Position numbers and translations under genes: made by a program. A DNA stretch of 64,000 bases from Mycolicibacterium neoaurum VKM Ac-1815D (GTDB lineage Bacteria > Actinomycetota > Actinomycetes > Mycobacteriales > Mycobacteriaceae), in the NCBI RefSeq assembly GCF_000317305.3, contig NC_023036.2, forward strand, positions 124,001-188,000, written 5' to 3'. The notes below the pieces were generated by a model. That model was not told the origin of the DNA, did no database searches, and saw only the letters and a list, made by a program, of their open reading frames with translations. Positions within the stretch are counted from its first letter, which is position 1. Every line of letters begins with the position of its first letter. Below, piece by piece: positions 21,697 through 32,495 of the stretch.

Positions 21697-22152
21697 ATGA
21701 GCGCACCGGTCCAAGCATCCGTCACCATCGCTGCCGAACCCGCCGCGGTCTACTCGCTGATCACCGACCTACCGACGATGGCGTCCTTGGCCGAGGAGGT
21801 GCACGCCATGTCGTGGACGAAGGGGTCCGCAGCCGCACCCGGCGCGGTGTTCAGGGGCCGGAACCGCAACGGTGCGAAGTCGTGGAGCACCACCTGCACC
21901 GTCACCGCGGCCGATCCCGGTAGCGCGTTCGCCTTCGACGTGAAGTCGGCGATGCTGCCGATCGCGCACTGGCGCTACGACATCGTCGCCACCGAGGGTG
22001 GGTGCACGGTCACCGAATCGGTCTGGGACCGGCGCGCCGGGTGGTTCAAGAAGTTCGCCGGGCTCGCCACCGGCGTGAGTGACCGTGACAACGCCAATGC
22101 CGAACACATCCGGCTCACTCTGCAGCGCCTCAAGGAGCGCGCGGAAGCCTAG
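21697..22152 (+). CDS. SRPBCC family protein (polyketide cyclase/dehydrase-like)
   Basis: A 151-residue START-like protein: SVTIAAEPAAVYSLITDLPT at the N-terminus, a central beta-sheet with KSWSTTCTVTAADPGSAFAF, and a C-terminal helix NAEHIRLTLQRLKERAE. Such proteins bind hydrophobic ligands in a helix-grip cavity. Mycobacteria have many and the ligand here is unknown. Divergent from DUF427 by 59 bp. Its stop overlaps the end of the FAD oxidase gene on the other strand by four bases. Confidence 0.8.
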   Translation: MSAPVQASVTIAAEPAAVYSLITDLPTMASLAEEVHAMSWTKGSAAAPGAVFRGRNRNGAKSWSTTCTVTAADPGSAFAFDVKSAMLPIAHWRYDIVATEGGCTVTESVWDRRAGWFKKFAGLATGVSDRDNANAEHIRLTLQRLKERAEA

Positions 22153-23519
22153 GGTTTGCGGGTGATCAGATCGGCCACTCGCGCGATCGGTGATGTCTTC
22201 GCGGATCCGCTGCGCGCTTCGTGTCGATCGGCCACCTTGTACGCGGTGTAGAGACCACGGACCCCGAGCCAGCGCAACGGTTCTGGTTCCCAGTTGCGCG
22301 ACTGGTGACCGACCCACGGCAATTGGGTGCGCTCGGTGCGGTGCCCGAGGACCAGGTCGGCCAGCGTGCGCCCGGCCAGGTTGGTGGCCGTCACCCCATG
22401 CCCGACATAGCCGCCCGCCCAGCCGAGGCCGCTCGCGCGATCCAGCGCCACCCCGGCCTCCCAGTCCCGCGGTACCGCCAGAACCCCACACCAGCCGTGG
22501 GCGATCGGAACCTGACGCACCTGGGGCAGCAGCGAGTGCAGCACCTCGGTCAGCGATCGGATGGTCCGCGCGGGCACCCGGCCGTCATTGTCGGTGCGCG
22601 AACCGAACCGGTAGGGCACACTGCGCCCGCCGATGGCGATTCGGTCATCGACGGTGCGCTGGGCATAGAAGAAGCCGTGCGCAGTATCGCCGACGAGCTC
22701 TCTTTCCCCCCAACCGATCTCATCCCACAACGCGACGGGGATGGGCTCGGTGGCGATCATCGAACTGTTCATGGGCAGCCAGCGGCGGTGCAGACCCGGC
22801 AGCGCCGAGGTGAATCCTTCGGTGGCGCGTAGCACGATGGGGGCCCGCACGGTCCCGCTCACCGTGACGGCGCGACCCTGGACGATCTCGTGGACAGGAG
22901 ACCGCTCGTAGAGTGCGACACCGAGGCGTTCCACGGTGTCGGCCAGGCCACGAACCAGCGCCGCCGGTTGAATGCGCGCACAGTGCGGGGTGTGGTAGGC
23001 CGAGAGCATTCCGTCGAATGCGATCCGTTGCGCCGCTTCCTCTTTGGTCAGCTCGGTGACGTCGTTGAGCCACCTGCGTTCCTCGGCGACGGCGGCGGAC
23101 AGCCGGGCGGCCTGCGCGGGATTGCGGGCGATTTCCAGATTCCCACCCTTGACGGCCCCGGCGTCGATGCCCTCGGCGGCCGCGACCGCGATCACCTCGT
23201 CGACGGCGTCGTTCAGCGCCTGCTGCCAGGCGATAACCTTCTCTCGGCCATGGCTTTTCGCCATCCTGTTCCGGTCCCCGGGAACCAGGCCCGACAGCCA
23301 GCCACCATTTCGCCCGGACGCACCGTAGCCGGCGAACCGTGCCTCGAGCACGATGATCCGCAAGGACGGGTCGGCCCTCTTGAGGTAATAGGCCGTCCAC
23401 AATCCGGTGTATCCGGCGCCGACGATGCACACATCGGCGTCGCGATCACCCGGCAGTCCGGGGCGCGGCGTCGGAAGCGTGTCGAACCAGTGCGATACCT
23501 GACCGTTGATCGTGGGCAC
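22149..23519 (-). CDS. FAD-dependent oxidoreductase (DAO family)
   Basis: GTG 23519 (VPTINGQVSHWFDTLP) gives 456 residues. The track of upstream residues looks non-coding. The dinucleotide fold is ADVCIVGAGYTGLWTAYYLK, with ASGRNGGWLSGLVPGD, which in DAO enzymes such as PuuB lies over the flavin. The C-terminal motif is GYVGHGVTATNLAGRTLADL. Likely an amine or amino acid oxidase, possibly gamma-glutamylputrescine oxidase-like. The substrate is unproven. No amine-catabolic genes are adjacent. Confidence 0.82.
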   Translation of the reverse strand: MPTINGQVSHWFDTLPTPRPGLPGDRDADVCIVGAGYTGLWTAYYLKRADPSLRIIVLEARFAGYGASGRNGGWLSGLVPGDRNRMAKSHGREKVIAWQQALNDAVDEVIAVAAAEGIDAGAVKGGNLEIARNPAQAARLSAAVAEERRWLNDVTELTKEEAAQRIAFDGMLSAYHTPHCARIQPAALVRGLADTVERLGVALYERSPVHEIVQGRAVTVSGTVRAPIVLRATEGFTSALPGLHRRWLPMNSSMIATEPIPVALWDEIGWGERELVGDTAHGFFYAQRTVDDRIAIGGRSVPYRFGSRTDNDGRVPARTIRSLTEVLHSLLPQVRQVPIAHGWCGVLAVPRDWEAGVALDRASGLGWAGGYVGHGVTATNLAGRTLADLVLGHRTERTQLPWVGHQSRNWEPEPLRWLGVRGLYTAYKVADRHEARSGSAKTSPIARVADLITRKP

Positions 23520-23594
23520 CTGACGATTCTGCCAGTCGCGTTGTCGGTGGTCAGGCGGATGGTGGGGCCCAAGCACTCACGGAAGGGGCACATC

Positions 23595-24062
23595 ATGTGC
23601 TGGCAATGCGATCATCCCGGAGCCACCCGGGCCGACTATCTGGAAGTCCTGCGCCGCGCGGCGAGAAAGACCGGCTGGGCCGTGCAGTACGTCGAGACCG
23701 ATCCACCATTCGCGTACACCATCGGCTTGGCCGATGCGGGGCTGCCGGAACTACTCATCACCGGCCTGCCGCCGGAACGTTCCCTGGGTCTGTTGAACGC
23801 AGCGGCTCACTACATGGTGCACGAGACTGAGCCGTTGCCCGGCGACACCATGGACTTCGGGGACGATGTGGTGGCCGAATTCGTCGAGGTGAGCGCACCC
23901 GATGTGCACATGGGGTGGGCGGTGGCCTACCACGGCGGACCCGTTCGCGGGATGCAGGTCGCCTGGCGCGATCACGACGGCCACTCCCCCTGGTGTCCCG
24001 ATTTCAATCTCGGCGGTCCGCGACAACCTGTCCTCGGCATCCGGGGGCCTACCGAGGGCTGA
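23595..24062 (+). CDS. DUF4262 domain protein
   Basis: ATG 23595 with GAAGGGG upstream gives 155 residues. The DUF4262 pattern is MCWQCDHPG at the extreme N-terminus (a Cys-X2-Cys pair), then WAVQYVETDPPFAYTIGLAD and LLITGLPPERSLGLLN. The C-terminus has WCPDFNLGGPRQPVLG. The function is unknown. The paired cysteines suggest metal binding. Divergent from the FAD oxidase gene. Confidence 0.8.
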   Translation: MCWQCDHPGATRADYLEVLRRAARKTGWAVQYVETDPPFAYTIGLADAGLPELLITGLPPERSLGLLNAAAHYMVHETEPLPGDTMDFGDDVVAEFVEVSAPDVHMGWAVAYHGGPVRGMQVAWRDHDGHSPWCPDFNLGGPRQPVLGIRGPTEG

Positions 24063-24136
24063 CGCGGAGTACCGGTGCCCCCACCCCGCCCGCGGGCTCG
24101 CATGAGTTGTCATACCCTGGTGGCGCCATCGAGCGT

Positions 24137-25591
24137 ATGAGCGAACGGTCGGGGGTGGGGGTTCACCTCGATGCCGCGCGTGCTCAGCTGCACGTCGAAC
24201 GGGTGGCGGTGGCGGCGAAGGTGGTGGCGGCGGGCCGGTTCGCGTTGGCTCGGATGGTCGAGCTCGGGCACGGGTTGCAGGATCTGATCGTCGATGACTG
24301 GGAACTGGTGGCCGCCGAACTGGGTGCGGAGCTCGGGATCAGCCGGGGCCGGGCCTGCACGCTGATCACCCAGGGCCGCGACCTGCTCACCCGTCTGCCC
24401 GCGCTGGCCGAAGTGTTCGCCAGGGGTGGGGTGGATCTGCGGGTGCTGCGAGTCATCCTGCACCGGTGCGCACTGATCACCGATCCCGACATCACGGCCA
24501 TCATCGATGCCCAGCTCGCCGCGGCCGCACCCTCGTGGAACGCACTGTCGGATGAACGGATCGCCGAACTGATCGACTGGACGATCATCGAGATCGACCC
24601 CGTCACGGTCCGCCGGGCCCGGCAGACTCGGCGGCGCCGCCACCTGACCGTCGCCCCGGTCGGGGACGGGATGGTCGAAATCTACGGGCTCGTCGACGCC
24701 GCCAAGGGTGCGGTGTTCGACCAGACTGTCGAGGCGTTGGCGCGCACCGTGTGCCCGCAGGATCCGCGCACCCACGCCCAACGCCGCGCCGACGCCCTCG
24801 ACGCCCTGGCATTACGGGCGGCCAGGATCGCGTGCCAGTGCGGACGCCCAGACTGCCCGGCAGCAGGCAACAAGGTGGCCACGGGTCAGTTCGTGATCCA
24901 CGTGCTCGCCGAGCGCGACACGGTGGCCGCCGCACAGGCTGAACGCGGCGGCCCGGCCGAAGAGTCCGCTGCACCCTCAAGCGCGCCGCGTCCGGCGAAG
25001 ACACCACGACCGGCGCTGATCCCCGGGTACGGGCCCATCACCGCCAACCAACTGACCGACCTGCTACCGGCGGCCCAGATCCGACCCGTCCCCGACCCAG
25101 CCGACCTGGGTGGCGAACCCGGCTATCACCCATCCAGAGCGCTGGCCGATTTCGTCGGCTGCCGCGACCTGACCTGCCGCTGGCCCGGCTGCACCGTGGC
25201 GGTGGCGCGCTGCGACATCGACCACACCACACCCTGGCCGGCCGGGCCCACCCATCCGTCGAACACCAAGCTGTACTGCCGCATCCACCACCTGATCAAG
25301 ACCTTCCACTGCGGGCCCAGCGGCTGGACCGACCAACAACACCCCGACGGCACCCTCACCGCCCCCAACGGCCGGGTCTACACGACCACACCCGAAGGCG
25401 CGCTGTTCTTCCCTCGGCTAGCGGCGCCCACCGCAGAACTCGGCACCACCGATATGCCACCACCGACACTGGGCCGAGAACAGGCCGCCCCCACACGATC
25501 CCGCACCCGCACCCAAAACCGGGCCTACCGAATAGCCCACGAACGCGCACACAACCGCGCGGCCATCGACGCCCACCCGCCACCCTTCTGA
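24137..25591 (+). CDS. DUF222 / 13E12 repeat family protein with HNH endonuclease domain
   Basis: A 484-residue protein. The N-terminal DUF222 domain contains ALARMVELGHGLQDLIVDDW and AELGISRGRACTLITQGRDL. The HNH nuclease is at about residues 350-400: CRWPGCTVAVARCDIDHTTP and NTKLYCRIHHLIKTFH, with zinc cysteines and the catalytic DH. The tail is Arg/Thr-rich. This is the family of M. tuberculosis REP13E12, which occurs in many copies in mycobacteria, can recombine, and serves as the phiRv1 attachment site. No inverted repeats or target duplication are obvious here. Confidence 0.88.
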   Translation: MSERSGVGVHLDAARAQLHVERVAVAAKVVAAGRFALARMVELGHGLQDLIVDDWELVAAELGAELGISRGRACTLITQGRDLLTRLPALAEVFARGGVDLRVLRVILHRCALITDPDITAIIDAQLAAAAPSWNALSDERIAELIDWTIIEIDPVTVRRARQTRRRRHLTVAPVGDGMVEIYGLVDAAKGAVFDQTVEALARTVCPQDPRTHAQRRADALDALALRAARIACQCGRPDCPAAGNKVATGQFVIHVLAERDTVAAAQAERGGPAEESAAPSSAPRPAKTPRPALIPGYGPITANQLTDLLPAAQIRPVPDPADLGGEPGYHPSRALADFVGCRDLTCRWPGCTVAVARCDIDHTTPWPAGPTHPSNTKLYCRIHHLIKTFHCGPSGWTDQQHPDGTLTAPNGRVYTTTPEGALFFPRLAAPTAELGTTDMPPPTLGREQAAPTRSRTRTQNRAYRIAHERAHNRAAIDAHPPPF

Positions 25592-25609
25592 AGGACCAGG
25601 GCGCGCCGG

Positions 25610-26629
25610 CTAGGTTCGCTTGCGCGAATTGCGCAGCTCTACCCAGAACCGAGCCGCCTCGGCGATGGAGTCCTCCACCGGCGTTGGCTCCCAACCGAGT
25701 TCACTGCGGGCCTTGGTGCAGTCGACCGGCGCCTCGGCGCGCATCAGCCGCAACGAGGCCAGCGAGAGCTTCTCGTCGGTCTTTCGCAGCCGCCCCTTGA
25801 CGGTACCCAGCGCGGCCAGCACGTAGGTCAATGGCAACGGGATCGACCGCGCGGGCGGTGCGACACCGGCTGCGGTGGCGGCGATCCGGGCCACCTCGGC
25901 ATTGCTGATCATTTTCTCCGAGATCAGGTATCGCTCGCCGACGCGCCCCTTCTCGGCGGCCAGGATCAACGCCCGCGCAGCATCGTTGACGCCGACGGCC
26001 TCCAGCTCGATACCGCTCATCACGAAGGGCAATTTCCCGAAGGCCGCGCCCGCGATGATCGCTCCATGCGGGGTGCGACCCCAATCCTTGCCGCCGTAGG
26101 TCGTCGACACGCACATCGCCACCGCGGGCAGCCCCCGCTCGCGGGCATACGACAGCACCAGGTTCTCGGCCTGCACGCGCGACTGCACATACGGGGTGAG
26201 GCCCCGGCGGCCGATGACGTCATTCTCGGTGGCGGTCCGTCCGCGACGCCGCCCGACCGTGGCATAGCTGCTGGTGAACACGAACTTCTGCAAACCGGAG
26301 GCAATCTCGGGTTCGACGGCGATGTTCAGCACGTTGCGCGTGCCCTCGACATTGGTGCGGAACAGCGGCGACGGATCACGCAACCAGCCCCGAGTGTCCA
26401 CCACGCAGTAGTAGACCGTCTGCGCACCGGTCATCGCGGCGCGCAACACATCGTTGTCCCAGATGTCTCCGACGAAGCGCTGCACATCCAGGTCGTCGAT
26501 ACCGACGGTGTTGGCGCCCGCACGCACCATCACCCGCACATCGTGGCCGTCGGCCACCAGCTGTCGGGTCAGATGCGAGCCGAGATAGCCGTTCGCGCCG
26601 ATCACCAGAACGGGGGACGTCTCCGTCAT
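25610..26629 (-). CDS. Extended SDR / 3-beta-hydroxysteroid dehydrogenase-like protein
   Basis: ATG 26629 overlaps the stop of the NTF2 gene (ATGA), giving 339 residues. The cofactor motif is VIGANGYLGSHLTRQL. FVFTSSYATVG carries the catalytic Ser region. The active-site Tyr is in PYVQSRVQAENL, where the usual YxxxK reads YxxxR. The C-terminal half resembles 3-beta-HSD and dihydroflavonol reductases. The operon has a KstR box, which suggests steroid or sterol ring chemistry. The substrate is inference. The Lys-to-Arg change may affect activity. Confidence 0.8.
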   Translation of the reverse strand: MTETSPVLVIGANGYLGSHLTRQLVADGHDVRVMVRAGANTVGIDDLDVQRFVGDIWDNDVLRAAMTGAQTVYYCVVDTRGWLRDPSPLFRTNVEGTRNVLNIAVEPEIASGLQKFVFTSSYATVGRRRGRTATENDVIGRRGLTPYVQSRVQAENLVLSYARERGLPAVAMCVSTTYGGKDWGRTPHGAIIAGAAFGKLPFVMSGIELEAVGVNDAARALILAAEKGRVGERYLISEKMISNAEVARIAATAAGVAPPARSIPLPLTYVLAALGTVKGRLRKTDEKLSLASLRLMRAEAPVDCTKARSELGWEPTPVEDSIAEAARFWVELRNSRKRT

Positions 26630-27120
26630 CGCGCCATACCCTTCATCCATTCGGCGGCCTCATCGTCGATGGTCCCGAGTTGTTGCGCCTTCTTGCACCA
26701 CTTCATGGCCGCGGAGACAAACCGGAGCGGGTTGTAGATGTCTTCCTGCCGGCGCCACAGACCATCACCGGCATAGGTGAGAATCGAGATGTTGGTGGCG
26801 CTGATGATGGTGCCGTCCCCGGGATCACGCATGGGATTGTCGAGTTCGCAGATGACTCGCGCGGTGCCCTCGTCGATCACCGACCACAGCGACGGAAAGG
26901 CGGTCATGTGGTTACCCGGGAAGGTCTCCATCGTCTTCCAGATCCACGGCCGCACCTGTTCCCGGCCGCGCATCGTGCCTGCGGCGTGCTCCACGTACTC
27001 GACATCGGGGGTGTACTGGTCCACCCACGGGTCCCAGTCCCTGGTGGTCGCGGCCCGAGCCACGGTCTTCTCGAAGGTGGTGTAGGCCTCGGCCAATTCG
27101 TCACGGGTGAATGGCGTCAC
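26626..27120 (-). CDS. NTF2/SnoaL-like protein, first gene of a KstR-boxed operon
   Basis: A 164-residue cone-shaped NTF2-fold protein: RDELAEAYTTFEKTVARAAT, WVDQYTPDVEYVEHAAGTMR (metal/ligand region) and WRRQEDIYNPLRFVSAAMKW. The family includes ketosteroid isomerase, SnoaL cyclases and limonene epoxide hydrolase. It lies directly downstream of a perfect KstR motif that ends nine bases before the start codon. A role in sterol-derived metabolism together with the SDR is therefore likely, though not shown. Confidence 0.78.
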   Translation of the reverse strand: MTPFTRDELAEAYTTFEKTVARAATTRDWDPWVDQYTPDVEYVEHAAGTMRGREQVRPWIWKTMETFPGNHMTAFPSLWSVIDEGTARVICELDNPMRDPGDGTIISATNISILTYAGDGLWRRQEDIYNPLRFVSAAMKWCKKAQQLGTIDDEAAEWMKGMAR

Positions 27121-27128
27121 ACCACAAA

Positions 27129-27144
27129 CTAGAACACGTTCTAG
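27129..27144. promoter_or_regulatory. KstR operator (CTAGAAC-AC-GTTCTAG)
   Basis: TAGAACACGTTCTA (27130-27143) fits the KstR consensus TnnAACnnGTTnnA exactly, and the palindrome extends to 7+7 arms. It lies 8 bp before the NTF2 start on the minus strand and just beyond the stop of the preceding secreted-protein gene. KstR is the TetR repressor of cholesterol catabolism in mycobacteria. Confidence 0.85.
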
Positions 27145-27578
27145 CTGGGTTTGTCGAGATTTCTGGCAACGGCCAGCACCACCCGGTCACCCAGCGGTTC
27201 GTCGAGGCGGACCTCGACACTGCCCGGCACGGCCTGCGCGATGCACATCCGGCCGATCGACGAGGGCGGCATACCGCCGTTGAGGTCGACGGTGACGGCC
27301 TCCGGCGTCTCGTCGACCAGGACGTGGACGCCGAAGCAGTCTTGCGCGCCGGAGACGAAGTTCAGCAGCAATCCGTCATCGCTGCGGCTCCACGACTCCA
27401 CCACCGCCGCGTGTGGGTTCAGGATCTGCGGATTATCGGCGAACACGACCCGGTCCGGGTCGGCAGGGACCTCAGGCGGGACGTCCGCAGGACTGGCCGA
27501 GGCGACCGGAAAACCCGCCGCGAGCAGGCAGCCGGCGTGGATTAGACCGACGAGCGCTGTTGTTACAGCTCTACGCAT
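27141..27578 (-). CDS. Small secreted protein, unknown function
   Basis: From ATG 27578, 145 residues. A signal peptide (RRAVTTALVGLIHAGCLLAA, cleavage near ASASPA) is followed by a ~115-residue mature domain with two cysteines (AQDCFGVHVLV and GRMCIAQAV) that could form a disulfide. I do not recognise the family, but the layout is typical of small mycobacterial exported proteins. Its stop codon lies inside the KstR palindrome of the next operon. Divergent from msrA. Confidence 0.65.
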   Translation of the reverse strand: MRRAVTTALVGLIHAGCLLAAGFPVASASPADVPPEVPADPDRVVFADNPQILNPHAAVVESWSRSDDGLLLNFVSGAQDCFGVHVLVDETPEAVTVDLNGGMPPSSIGRMCIAQAVPGSVEVRLDEPLGDRVVLAVARNLDKPS

Positions 27579-27639
27579 GGGTTCCACCGTAACGGCGGAG
27601 CACAATGGATGGTGAACCGAAGCAAAGGAGTGATAGCGC

Positions 27640-28149
27640 ATGAGCGACTTCCAGAAGGCCATTCTGGCCGGCGGCTGCTTCTGGGGCATGCAGGATCTGA
27701 TTCGTAAGCAGCCGGGGGTCGTGTCGACGCGGGTGGGCTACACCGGCGGCGAGAACGAGCACGCCACCTACCGCAACCACCCGGGCCATGCCGAGGCGAT
27801 CGAGATCATCTACGACCCCGCCGAGACCGACTACCGGGCACTGCTGGAGTTCTTCTTCCAGATCCACGACCCGTCGACGAAGAACCGTCAGGGCAACGAT
27901 GTCGGCACCAGCTACCGGTCGGCGATCTTCTATGTCGATGACGAGCAGAAGTCGATCGCGCTGGACACCATCGCCGATGTCGACGCCTCCGGCCTCTGGC
28001 CCGGAAAGGTCGTCACCGAGGTGGTACCGGAGGCTCCCTTCTGGGAGGCCGAGCCCGAGCATCAGGACTACCTGGTGCGCTACCCGACCGGGTACACCTG
28101 CCACTTCCCGCGCCCGGGCTGGAAGTTACCCAAGCGCGCGGAGGTCTGA
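27640..28149 (+). CDS. msrA: Peptide methionine sulfoxide reductase A
   Basis: A 169-residue protein with the nucleophile in [11 protein letters not shown] (Cys13), the core [20 protein letters not shown], and [20 protein letters not shown]. The enzyme reduces methionine-S-sulfoxide in proteins, repairing oxidative damage. A resolving cysteine may be the one in YTCHF near the C-terminus. GGAGTGA lies at about spacing 7 before the ATG. Monocistronic and convergent with cyp138. Confidence 0.95.
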   Translation: MSDFQKAILAGGCFWGMQDLIRKQPGVVSTRVGYTGGENEHATYRNHPGHAEAIEIIYDPAETDYRALLEFFFQIHDPSTKNRQGNDVGTSYRSAIFYVDDEQKSIALDTIADVDASGLWPGKVVTEVVPEAPFWEAEPEHQDYLVRYPTGYTCHFPRPGWKLPKRAEV

Positions 28150-28150
28150 T

Positions 28151-29479
28151 TCACCGGGCGTGTAGCACCACGCGCCCACCGCGCTTGGGGGTGAAGGCCA
28201 CTCCACGTGAGTGCACCTTCTCCCCCGGCGCGGTGGTGGTGGCAAGGGTGAAGTGCCGCAACACCGTTCGCAGGACGATATCCATCTCCACATTCGCGAA
28301 CACGGCACCGACGCAGCGCCGGGTCCCGCCGCCGTAGGGCACCCAGGCCAGCGGCGGACGGTTGCCCACGAACCGCTGTGGATCGAATCGATCGGCGTTG
28401 TCGAACTCACGCTCGTGCAGCTGCGACAGACTCACCACGATCGAATGTCCGCGCGGGATGACCCACTCGCCTAGTTCGAAGGTCGGCGAATACACATGCC
28501 GTCCCGAGAAGTCGATGACGGTGCGCACCCGCTGGGTCTCCAGGATGACGGCTTGGCGGTACTCATTGGCGGTGTCATCTCCCTGCGCCTCCTCGACCAG
28601 CCTGCTCAGTACATCGGGATGCCTGCTGATCCGCTCGAACACCCACCCCATGGTCGAGGCCGTGGTCTCGTGACCGGCCGCCAGCAGGGTCAGCAGTTCG
28701 TCGGCGATGTCCTGTCGCGACATCGCGGTGCCGTCCTCATAACTGCTGCGCAGCAACAGGGCCAGCACGTCATCGCGCTCGTCGAGGCGCGGATCGGCCG
28801 CGACCTCGTCGATGAGCCTGCCGACCACCTCGTCGTAGCGGCGGCGATACTCGGCCAACCGGCTCCAGGGATGCCAGCGTCCGTAGTCCCGCTTCGGAGT
28901 GGGCAGGGTCGCGCACCGCGAGCCCAGCGTCACCCACGGCGGGATGATCCGGCGCAGTTCGTCGAGATGAGCTCCGTCGGCACCGAACACCGCGCGCAGG
29001 ATCGCGTTGAGGGTTATCCGCATCATCGGTTCGAGAATCGGGAACTCCTGCCCGATAGGCCAATTCGCCGACTCGCGCAGCGTCTCTTCCTCGAAGATGC
29101 GTTCGTAGTTCTTGATGCTCTTGCCGTGGAACGGCGGGGTGAGCAGCTTGCGGCGACGTCGGTGCTCGGCACGGTCGAGCGCGAAGACCGAACCCGCGCC
29201 GAGGATGCGCGACAGATTGGGTTGGATGTTGCCGACATCCTCCGGGCTGGCCGTGAACAACTGCTTGGCCAACTGCGAGTCGGTGACGATCACCGTCGGG
29301 CCGAAGACCGGCAGCTGCATACTGAAGGCAGACCCGTACCGACTGGCCAGACGCGCGACCACCGGACGGCGGAACAGCGCAAAGCCGATGCCGAGCACCG
29401 CTCGGTTGAAGGTCGGGCCAGGAGGCAGGTTGATGGCGGGGGTATCGATACGTTCGACGGTCGCTTCGCTCATGACCAC
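28151..29479 (-). CDS. cyp138: Cytochrome P450, CYP138 family
   Basis: A 442-residue P450 that reads very like M. tuberculosis CYP138 (Rv0136), sharing runs such as NIQPNLSRILGAGSVFALD, LTLLAAGHETTAS (I-helix) and RDYGRWHPWSRLAEYRRRYD. ExxR is in VILETQR and the heme Cys in YGGGTRRCVGAVFAN. The natural substrate is unknown. It is divergent from a TetR gene across a region with two GTAC-cored palindromes, the same arrangement as Rv0135c/Rv0136. Likely repressed by that TetR. Confidence 0.92.
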   Translation of the reverse strand: MVMSEATVERIDTPAINLPPGPTFNRAVLGIGFALFRRPVVARLASRYGSAFSMQLPVFGPTVIVTDSQLAKQLFTASPEDVGNIQPNLSRILGAGSVFALDRAEHRRRRKLLTPPFHGKSIKNYERIFEEETLRESANWPIGQEFPILEPMMRITLNAILRAVFGADGAHLDELRRIIPPWVTLGSRCATLPTPKRDYGRWHPWSRLAEYRRRYDEVVGRLIDEVAADPRLDERDDVLALLLRSSYEDGTAMSRQDIADELLTLLAAGHETTASTMGWVFERISRHPDVLSRLVEEAQGDDTANEYRQAVILETQRVRTVIDFSGRHVYSPTFELGEWVIPRGHSIVVSLSQLHEREFDNADRFDPQRFVGNRPPLAWVPYGGGTRRCVGAVFANVEMDIVLRTVLRHFTLATTTAPGEKVHSRGVAFTPKRGGRVVLHAR

Positions 29480-29494
29480 ACTCCAGACCGGTAG

Positions 29495-29514
29495 GTGGTA
29501 CTGCGGTGTACCAC
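29495..29514. promoter_or_regulatory. Operator palindrome GTGGTAC-N6-GTACCAC between cyp138 and tetR
   Basis: Perfect 7+7 bp arms, 15 bp upstream of the cyp138 start. Together with the related repeat GGTAC-N6-GTACC at 29529-29544 it forms a double operator for the divergent TetR protein. Confidence 0.7.
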
Positions 29515-29528
29515 GGGATGTCGGCTAC

Positions 29529-29544
29529 GGTACTCCTCGGTACC
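29529..29544. promoter_or_regulatory. Second GTAC-type inverted repeat (GGTAC-N6-GTACC)
   Basis: Shares the GGTAC...GTACC core and 6-base spacer with the palindrome at 29495-29514. It lies 34 bp before the tetR start, so binding would repress tetR itself. Confidence 0.6.
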
Positions 29545-30150
29545 GGCCCCGGCAAGACCCGTTCGACGAGGAGGGTTGATGGGCGACGACACGTCGTTTC
29601 GGGTTCGTCTGCTCGACGGGCTGGCCGCCTCGATCGCCGAACGCGGCTATCGCACCACCACGGTGGCCGATATCGTGCGCCATGCACGCACCTCCAAGCG
29701 CACCTTCTACGCCGAGTTCACCGACAAGGAACAGTGCTTCCTCGAGCTGCTGCGCGCCGATCACGAGACACTGATCGCCGAGATCCGCGCCGCCGTGGAT
29801 CCGCAGGCACCATGGCAGGACCAGATCGAGCAGGCCGCCTCGGCCTATGTCGCGCACATCGACGCCGGGCCGGCGATCATGCTGAGCTGGATCAGGGAAC
29901 TGCCCGCCCTCGGCGCGACGGTGCGCACCGTACAGCGTTCGGCGATGAGCGGACTGACCGAAATGCTCGTCGACTTGACCAGCAGTCCGGGCTTCCAGCG
30001 CGCGGACATCGCACCGGTGAGCCGGGAACTCGCGGTGATCCTGCTCGGCGGGCTCCGCGAGCTCACCGCCCTGACCGTCGAGGACGGCGCACCGGTACAG
30101 CGCATCCTGGCGCCGGCCATCACCGCGGCGGCGGCGATCCTCGGCGCGGA

Positions 30151-32494
<2,344 letters not shown>

Positions 32495-32495
32495 C

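Noticed and set aside
27129..27144. SOS box reading of GAAC-ACG-TTC
   Set aside because: The spacing between GAAC and GTTC is two bases, not the four required for LexA. It fits KstR instead.
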